From Cryptobacterium curtum DSM 15641 (GTDB lineage: Bacteria > Actinomycetota > Coriobacteriia > Coriobacteriales > Eggerthellaceae), in assembly GCF_000023845.1 (NCBI RefSeq), contig NC_013170.1:496001-560000 (forward strand): a stretch of DNA of 64,000 bases, given 5' to 3'. Positions 59,057-64,000 of this stretch are shown in pieces (position 1 is the stretch's first letter; every line of letters starts with the position of its first letter). Position numbers and translations under genes: made by a program. Under the pieces are notes generated by a model. That model worked only from the letters and a program-made list of their open reading frames with translations. It was not told the origin of the DNA and did no database searches.

Positions 59057-61102
59057 ATGGCAGCTCCCGCTACCGAACATGTACGCAATATCGTCTTGGT
59101 GGGTCAAGACGGCGCTGGGAAGACCTCCCTTGCCGAGGCGATGCTTCATGTTTCAGGGAAAACACCGCGTATGGGTACGACACACGATGGTAAGTCGTAT
59201 CTCGATTACGATGAAGAAGAGATCCGACATCGATTTACCCTCGGCACTTCAATTGCTCCCATTCCGTACAAGGACTACAAGATCAATCTGCTTGATACGT
59301 CAGGGCAGCCTGATTTTATTGGCGATGCGCTTGCAAGTATGCAGGCTGCCGAAATGGCGATGTTTGTTATCGATGCGGCCACTGGTCCGCAGGTGATGAC
59401 GACGCGTCTGTGGCATGAAGCCGAGCATATGCGCCTGTGTCGTTCGGTATTCATTAACCATATCGACCGCGAAGGCGCCAATTTCGATGTTGCCATGGCT
59501 ACATTGCACGCGCGTTTTGGCAGTCGTTTGGGTGCCGTTACTCTTCCAATTGGGGAAGAGGCCGCTTTTACGGGCGTCATCGATATTTTGCGGATGAAAG
59601 CACGTTATTTCGAGGCGGGTGGCGAACGCGTCGAAGATATTCCCGAAGCGTATGCCGATGCAGCTCAGATAGCACGTGAAAAGCTGTGCGATCTGGTTGC
59701 CGAAGCCGATGACGAACTGATGATGAAGTATCTGGAAGGCGAAGAGCTTTCTCAAGATGATCTTGAAAATCTGTTGGATAAAGCCATTGCTCAAGAGATA
59801 TTTATTCCGGTATTTGTGGGTTCCACAATTATCGAACAGGGCATTTTGAATCTCATGGAGGACATCTGCACGTACTTCCCGCACCCGCGCTCGCACGGTG
59901 CCTTTGTGCTCGCCGATGGGAAAGAGATCTTTATCGATGAGGCGGGTGAACCTGCTGCCTTTGTGTTTAAAACCATTGCTGATCCATACGTGGGGCGCCT
60001 GAGTTTTCTCAAGATTATTGGCGGCGTACTTTCTCCCGGTATTGAGCTGATCAATTCCCGCACAGGTAAAAGAGATCGACTTGCGCACCTGTATGTCATG
60101 ATGGGCAAGACAACGGAAGATGTGAAGAGTGCGAAGGCGGGCGACATCATCGTTGTTCCTAAGTTAACCGACGCGCGTACGGGAGATACCCTTTCGGAAT
60201 CCGGCGCACTGGCACTCGATCCGCTTCCGCTGCCACAACCGCTTTATCTGGTGGCTATCGAGGCCGATAACAAAAAAGATGAAGATAAGTTAGGGACGTT
60301 CTTAGCGCGCGCAGCCGAAACTGATCCGTGTTTGCATATCGAGCGCGATGAAGAAACCGGTCAGACCGTTATTCATGCGATGGGTGACACGCAAGTTGAA
60401 ACACTGCTGGCGCGCTTGCAGTCTCAATCGGACGTTTCTGCCCATCTCGTGCCCTTGCGCATTCCGTATCGCGAAACCATTCGTTCATCTGCCGAAGCGC
60501 AGGGTCGACACAAGAAGCAGACTGGTGGTTCGGGTCAGTTTGGCGACTGCTGGTTGCGTATTGCACCCCATCCAGGTGAGGGCTATGAGTTTATTGACGA
60601 AGTAACGGGTGGACATATTCCACGCAATTACATTCCCGCTGTTGATAAGGGTGTGCAAGAAGCAATGGCTGAAGGGTTCCTTGCAGGGTACCCCATGGTG
60701 GACATTACCTGTGCAGTATTTGATGGGAGCTATCATTCGGTCGATTCCAACGAGATGGCCTTTAAAACAGCTGCTCGTATTGGTTTTCGAGCGGCGTGTG
60801 AAAAAGCGAACGTCGTTCTGCTTGAGCCCATGGCTAATATGAGTATTGAAGTGGGCGAAGCCTACGCCGGTGTGGTTATGGGAGACATTTCAACACGGCG
60901 TGGACGAATTGTCGGCACCGACTCAAACGATACGGGCGACACGATTATTTTGGTGCGCGTTCCGTATGCTGAAGTGGTTTCGTACACGAAGGATTTACGT
61001 TCGCTCACGCGGGGTACGGGGTCATATTCAATTGAGTTGTCCGGCTATGAAGAAGCGCCAGCCAATATTACGCAGAAACTTGTCGAACAATATCGCAAAT
61101 AA
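59057..61102 (+). CDS. EF-G-like GTPase with altered G2/G3 motifs
   Basis: About 681 residues with all five EF-G domains. G1 is VLVGQDGAGKTS. The usual switch I is replaced by FTLGTSIAPI. G3 reads DTSGQPDF where EF-G has DTPGHVDF, so the catalytic His is Gln. G4 reads NHIDREGANFD. Domain IV starts with RETIRSSAEAQGRHKKQTGGSGQFGD. This fits the second EF-G (FusA2-type) paralogues of actinobacteria, which may lack classical translocation. Ribosome site CAGGTGG before the ATG at 59057; the longer open frame upstream has no support. Confidence 0.9.
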   Translation: MAAPATEHVRNIVLVGQDGAGKTSLAEAMLHVSGKTPRMGTTHDGKSYLDYDEEEIRHRFTLGTSIAPIPYKDYKINLLDTSGQPDFIGDALASMQAAEMAMFVIDAATGPQVMTTRLWHEAEHMRLCRSVFINHIDREGANFDVAMATLHARFGSRLGAVTLPIGEEAAFTGVIDILRMKARYFEAGGERVEDIPEAYADAAQIAREKLCDLVAEADDELMMKYLEGEELSQDDLENLLDKAIAQEIFIPVFVGSTIIEQGILNLMEDICTYFPHPRSHGAFVLADGKEIFIDEAGEPAAFVFKTIADPYVGRLSFLKIIGGVLSPGIELINSRTGKRDRLAHLYVMMGKTTEDVKSAKAGDIIVVPKLTDARTGDTLSESGALALDPLPLPQPLYLVAIEADNKKDEDKLGTFLARAAETDPCLHIERDEETGQTVIHAMGDTQVETLLARLQSQSDVSAHLVPLRIPYRETIRSSAEAQGRHKKQTGGSGQFGDCWLRIAPHPGEGYEFIDEVTGGHIPRNYIPAVDKGVQEAMAEGFLAGYPMVDITCAVFDGSYHSVDSNEMAFKTAARIGFRAACEKANVVLLEPMANMSIEVGEAYAGVVMGDISTRRGRIVGTDSNDTGDTIILVRVPYAEVVSYTKDLRSLTRGTGSYSIELSGYEEAPANITQKLVEQYRK

Positions 61103-61212
61103 AACGGTGCGGGTATTTCGCAGGTTTTCAGCTGATAGCCGATAGATCGCTTTGCAACTGGTGTATTGCACTAGAATAGGCGCATTATTTTACGACGATG
61201 GGAGCAGCTTAT

Positions 61213-63036
61213 ATGTGCGGCATTGTAGGCTATACCGGCGGCAAGATGGCAAAAGACGTCCTTATCGAAGGACTGGAGCGCTTGGAATATCGCGGCTACG
61301 ATTCGGCGGGTATCGCCCTGCAGGATGCGGGGAAGCTCACGGTGGTTCATCGGGTAGGCAAAGTCAGTGGCCTTGCCGAAGTAGTGCGATTTCTTGATAA
61401 CCCGGGTACCTGTGGTATTGGGCATACGCGTTGGGCGACACATGGTGCGCCGAGTGAGCGCAATGCGCATCCACATACGTCCTGTAATGGGGATATTGCG
61501 GTTGTTCACAACGGCATTATTGAAAACTTTGCTGAACTGCGGGAGCGTCTCGAAAAGGCGGGTCACGTTTTCACGAGCGATACCGATACCGAAGTAGTAG
61601 CACACCTCATTGAAGAAGCGTACGAAGGTGATCTGCGCGCCGCCCTTGCTGCAGCCTGTTCTCAGATAGTAGGGGCTTATGGCTTGGCAGTTGTCTGTGC
61701 CCAGGAACCAGGTCGCATTGTGGTAACACGGAAAGATTCGCCGATCGTGCTTGCTCATGGCGATGCGGGCAGTTACGTGGCCAGCGATATCATCGCGGTT
61801 ATCGAGGCTTCGCGTGATGTGACGGTGCTTGGCGATGGTCAGTTCGCCATTATGGAGCCCGATGGTATTTCCTATACCGATGCAGAAGGTAACCCGATAG
61901 AGCCAAAAATCATGCATGTCGACTGGGATATCGACGTGGCGGAAAAAGGTGGCTATCCCGACTTCATGATGAAGGAAATCCACGAGCAGCCGCGCGTGGT
62001 GCGCGACACGCTCGCGGGCCGTATGACCAATGGCGTGCTCTCTATTGAAGAGCTTGGCATGACGCTTGAAGAATTACGATTGATCGACCGCGTCTATATT
62101 ATTGCGTGTGGCACGAGCTATCATGCGGGTCTTATTGCGCGTCAGCTTATAGAAGGATGGTCCCGCATTCCGGTTGAGGTAGAGGTTGCGAGTGAATTTC
62201 GCTATCGCAACCCCATTATTACACCGTCTACCCTGGTAGTTGCCGTGTCTCAATCGGGCGAGACGGCTGACACGCTTGCTGCCATTCGCGATGCGCGCAT
62301 CAAAGGAGCCAAGGTCTTCGGTATCACAAACGTTATTGGAAGTCCGGTCGCGCGCGAATCCGATGGCGTCATTTACACGAAGGCAAATAAAGAAATTGCA
62401 GTGGCTTCTACCAAGTCATTCTTAGGCCAGGTGGTAAGTCTGACCCTGCTAGCGATGGTGTTCGCGCAAGCAAAAGGGAAGCTTTCTATTCCTCAGATTC
62501 GCCTCCTCTTCAAGGAGCTTGCCGATACGGCTGAGCAGATCGAAATGGTTCTTTCTGATACCACCGATATCGATCGCGCAGCGCTGGCCTGTAAAGATGC
62601 TCATGATGCGCTGTTTATTGGCCGCGGAATGGGCGCAGCCATCTGCTACGAGGGTGCTCTTAAACTCAAAGAGATTAGCTATTTACATGCTGAGGCTTAT
62701 GCGGCGGGCGAAATGAAGCATGGTCCGATTGCTCTTTTGACAGATGGATTCCCCGTTATTGCGGTAGCAACTCAATCGCCCGTTTATGACAAGGTCGTTT
62801 CCAATATTCAGGAAAGCAAAGCACGTGGTGCGCTGGTTATTGCTGTGGCAACTGAAGGCGATGAAGAAATCAGTCGATATGCTGATTATGTCATGTACGT
62901 ACCAAAGGTGCGTGATGCGTTTTCACCCATTATTGCTTCGGTGCCGTTGCAGTTATTTGCCCGAGCTGTTGCTATCGCTCGTGGTTGCGATGTTGATAAA
63001 CCGCGCAACCTGGCAAAGTCGGTGACTGTTGAATGA
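61213..63036 (+). CDS. glmS: Glutamine-fructose-6-phosphate transaminase
   Basis: About 607 residues. Makes glucosamine-6-phosphate from fructose-6-phosphate and glutamine, first step to peptidoglycan amino sugars. The N-terminal glutaminase is MCGIVGYTGG; the Cys after Met is the nucleophile, so the start must be the ATG at 61213 and not 61198. RGYDSAGI and HTRWATHGAPS, then two SIS domains with SQSGETADT, STKSFLGQ and the C-terminal end PRNLAKSVTVE. No glmS ribozyme is seen in the leader. The stop overlaps acpS by 4 bases. Confidence 0.97.
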   Translation: MCGIVGYTGGKMAKDVLIEGLERLEYRGYDSAGIALQDAGKLTVVHRVGKVSGLAEVVRFLDNPGTCGIGHTRWATHGAPSERNAHPHTSCNGDIAVVHNGIIENFAELRERLEKAGHVFTSDTDTEVVAHLIEEAYEGDLRAALAAACSQIVGAYGLAVVCAQEPGRIVVTRKDSPIVLAHGDAGSYVASDIIAVIEASRDVTVLGDGQFAIMEPDGISYTDAEGNPIEPKIMHVDWDIDVAEKGGYPDFMMKEIHEQPRVVRDTLAGRMTNGVLSIEELGMTLEELRLIDRVYIIACGTSYHAGLIARQLIEGWSRIPVEVEVASEFRYRNPIITPSTLVVAVSQSGETADTLAAIRDARIKGAKVFGITNVIGSPVARESDGVIYTKANKEIAVASTKSFLGQVVSLTLLAMVFAQAKGKLSIPQIRLLFKELADTAEQIEMVLSDTTDIDRAALACKDAHDALFIGRGMGAAICYEGALKLKEISYLHAEAYAAGEMKHGPIALLTDGFPVIAVATQSPVYDKVVSNIQESKARGALVIAVATEGDEEISRYADYVMYVPKVRDAFSPIIASVPLQLFARAVAIARGCDVDKPRNLAKSVTVE

Positions 63037-63770
63037 GCGAGCGCCCCATCGATACTGATGCCAGCTCCGGCGTTGATACCGCTGCCGACAGTAATGCCAG
63101 CATCGACACCGACACTGATATCAATGCCGGTGTCAACACCAATATCGATGCCGATGCTGGTACCAACCCCGACACCAATGCTGCTACTGCCGTCCCAGAA
63201 TCAGACCCAGCCACTTCGGCCGAGCGTATTATGCGCAGTGCTGCCACTCCGCAGGCGACCGCTGGTGCGGTAGGGCTGGGGGTTGACCTGGTCAATATCG
63301 AACGCATGCAAAAGGTCATCGGTCGTTCTCCCACTTTTACAACGCGTGTGTTTACCGTCGATGAGCGTGCCTATTGCGATTCAACTGCGCAGCCGCATGT
63401 TCACTATGCCACGCGATTTGCCGCGAAAGAAGCGGTTCTTAAGGCACTTGGTACGGGCATTGCCCAGGGTATTGCACCGGCCGATGTCGAAGTGGTTCGC
63501 TTATCAACAGGTGCACCAAAGGTGCGCTTGCACCGCCGTGCTGCCGAACTCGCCAAGCACAAAGGCGTGCGTGATATTCCCTTGTCGCTGTCGTATACCC
63601 ATCTTGATGCAGTGGCGTGCGCCATGGTTATTACTGACGATTCACAGCGTGCGCAGGCTGAACGGGTTGATCCCATGGAGGAATTGATGCGGCAGTTTAA
63701 AGAAGCGCGCACGTGGCTCGACGATATTCCAGCTCCTATTTCCAATCAGACGGAGGCACTTGCACAATGA
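63033..63770 (+). CDS. acpS: Holo-ACP synthase with repetitive N-terminal extension
   Basis: 245 residues. The enzyme core starts near residue 78 with VGLGVDLVNIERM, then RVFTVDERAYCD and RFAAKEAVLKALGTG (Mg and phosphopantetheine binding). It transfers phosphopantetheine from CoA to the Ser of acyl carrier proteins. The N-terminal about 66 residues are a degenerate Asp/Thr/Asn/Ala repeat, and about 40 extra residues follow the core. The ATG at 63033 overlaps glmS (ATGA). The internal Met at 63231 would skip the repeats but has no ribosome site. Its stop overlaps the next gene by 3 bases. Confidence 0.93.
   Translation: MSERPIDTDASSGVDTAADSNASIDTDTDINAGVNTNIDADAGTNPDTNAATAVPESDPATSAERIMRSAATPQATAGAVGLGVDLVNIERMQKVIGRSPTFTTRVFTVDERAYCDSTAQPHVHYATRFAAKEAVLKALGTGIAQGIAPADVEVVRLSTGAPKVRLHRRAAELAKHKGVRDIPLSLSYTHLDAVACAMVITDDSQRAQAERVDPMEELMRQFKEARTWLDDIPAPISNQTEALAQ
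63045..63190 (+). repeat. Hexamer tract encoding the AcpS N-terminal repeat
   Basis: A degenerate run of GATACC/GACACC/AATGCC/GGTGTC hexamers encodes alternating Asp-Thr, Asn-Ala and Gly-Val pairs. It is of the same type as the non-coding tract at 29113. The frame is kept for the whole length. Confidence 0.65.
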
Positions 63771-64000
63771 GATCGTATGATGCATCGTCGCTTGCACAGT
63801 TGTTGCCGTATCCTCAGCGCGAGGCAAATAAGTACACGCGCGGAAAGCTGACGCTGCTGGTGGGGAGCCGAACCTATCCTGGTGCCGCGGGCTTGGCTGC
63901 CCTGGCAAGCCAGCGAGCAGGTGCTGGCTATTCTGAAGTCTATGTTGAGGACTCTGTTGTCTCGCAGCTTCAGATCTATCATCCTTCGCTTGTTGTGAAG
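63767..64000 (+). CDS. nnrD: ADP/ATP-dependent NAD(P)H-hydrate dehydratase, 5' part
   Basis: The first 78 codons are seen and the frame runs off the window end. ATG at 63767 overlaps the acpS stop (ATGA). The start reads YTRGKLTLLVGSRTYPGAAGLAA, the typical glycine-rich opening of the ribokinase-fold carbohydrate-kinase-like NAD(P)HX repair enzyme. Then QRAGAGYSEVYV as in the family. The gene repairs hydrated NADH and NADPH. Placement after acpS is common in actinobacteria. The N-terminal epimerase domain seen in bifunctional forms is absent at this end. Confidence 0.9.
   Translation, partial: MRSYDASSLAQLLPYPQREANKYTRGKLTLLVGSRTYPGAAGLAALASQRAGAGYSEVYVEDSVVSQLQIYHPSLVVK

Noticed and set aside
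61103-61212. glmS ribozyme
   Set aside because: The leader is only about 110 bases and lacks the ribozyme core.

Overview
The window (about 51 percent G+C by eye, densely coded on both strands) looks like the chromosome of a Gram-positive anaerobe of the class Coriobacteriia, family Eggerthellaceae. Pointers are the seven-helix membrane protein with a C-terminal LuxR-type HTH beside a YfcC-family carrier, a solo ECF-type cobalamin uptake locus with DUF4430 proteins, and the set of housekeeping proteins. A Cryptobacterium-like genus is only a guess. I see no phage, insertion sequence, CRISPR array or rRNA. There is one tRNA.

Layout. 1-6045: purine operon purF(partial)-purM-purN-xdhC-like-purH. 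6207-7046: membrane J-domain protein, convergent. 7285-10552: operon of a flippase-like membrane protein, an ATP-grasp enzyme and a Ser-rich membrane protein. 10603-13949: zinc uptake operon read leftwards (zur-small Cys/His membrane protein-znuA-znuC-znuB) behind a palindromic operator. 14111-16374: MerR/TipA-type regulator with a 19-bp-spacer promoter, convergent with a TetR-hydrolase pair. 16612-19638: leuC-leuD-leuB. 19761-23087: nucleoside salvage (nucleoside hydrolase, MFS carrier, ribokinase). 23686-28935: hisS, aspS and a thrS without the TGS domain. 29456-31663: a CcdA-thioredoxin-MsrA-MsrB fusion. 31935-32411: GNAT enzyme. 32747-38802: methyltransferase plus a nickel/peptide-type ABC importer with a Tat-type lipoprotein and a fused double ATPase. 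38958-39179: acpP. 39335-42252: LuxR/7TM regulator divergent from a YfcC carrier. 42329-48630: hypothetical protein, M16C protease, mazG with a partial 3' duplication, methyltransferase, tRNA-Ala(GGC), membrane protein. 48770-57430: cobalamin riboswitch followed by a five-gene surface-capture and ECF uptake operon. 57519-58715: Mrp and a small acidic protein. 59057-61102: EF-G-like GTPase. 61213-64000: glmS-acpS-nnrD (partial).

The most interesting system is 48.8-57.4 kb. A cobalamin riboswitch controls a roughly 1.5-kilo-residue membrane-anchored exoprotein with tandem transcobalamin-like DUF4430 domains and a beta-propeller, a second DUF4430 protein tethered by an N-terminal helix, then EcfT, a fused EcfA-EcfA' and an S component. 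Together they read as a Gram-positive corrinoid capture-and-import machine. A second theme is short degenerate tandem repeats (6, 17, 18, 25 and 34 bp periods) scattered between genes and also inside genes, where they encode linkers (the double ABC ATPase) or extensions (AcpS).
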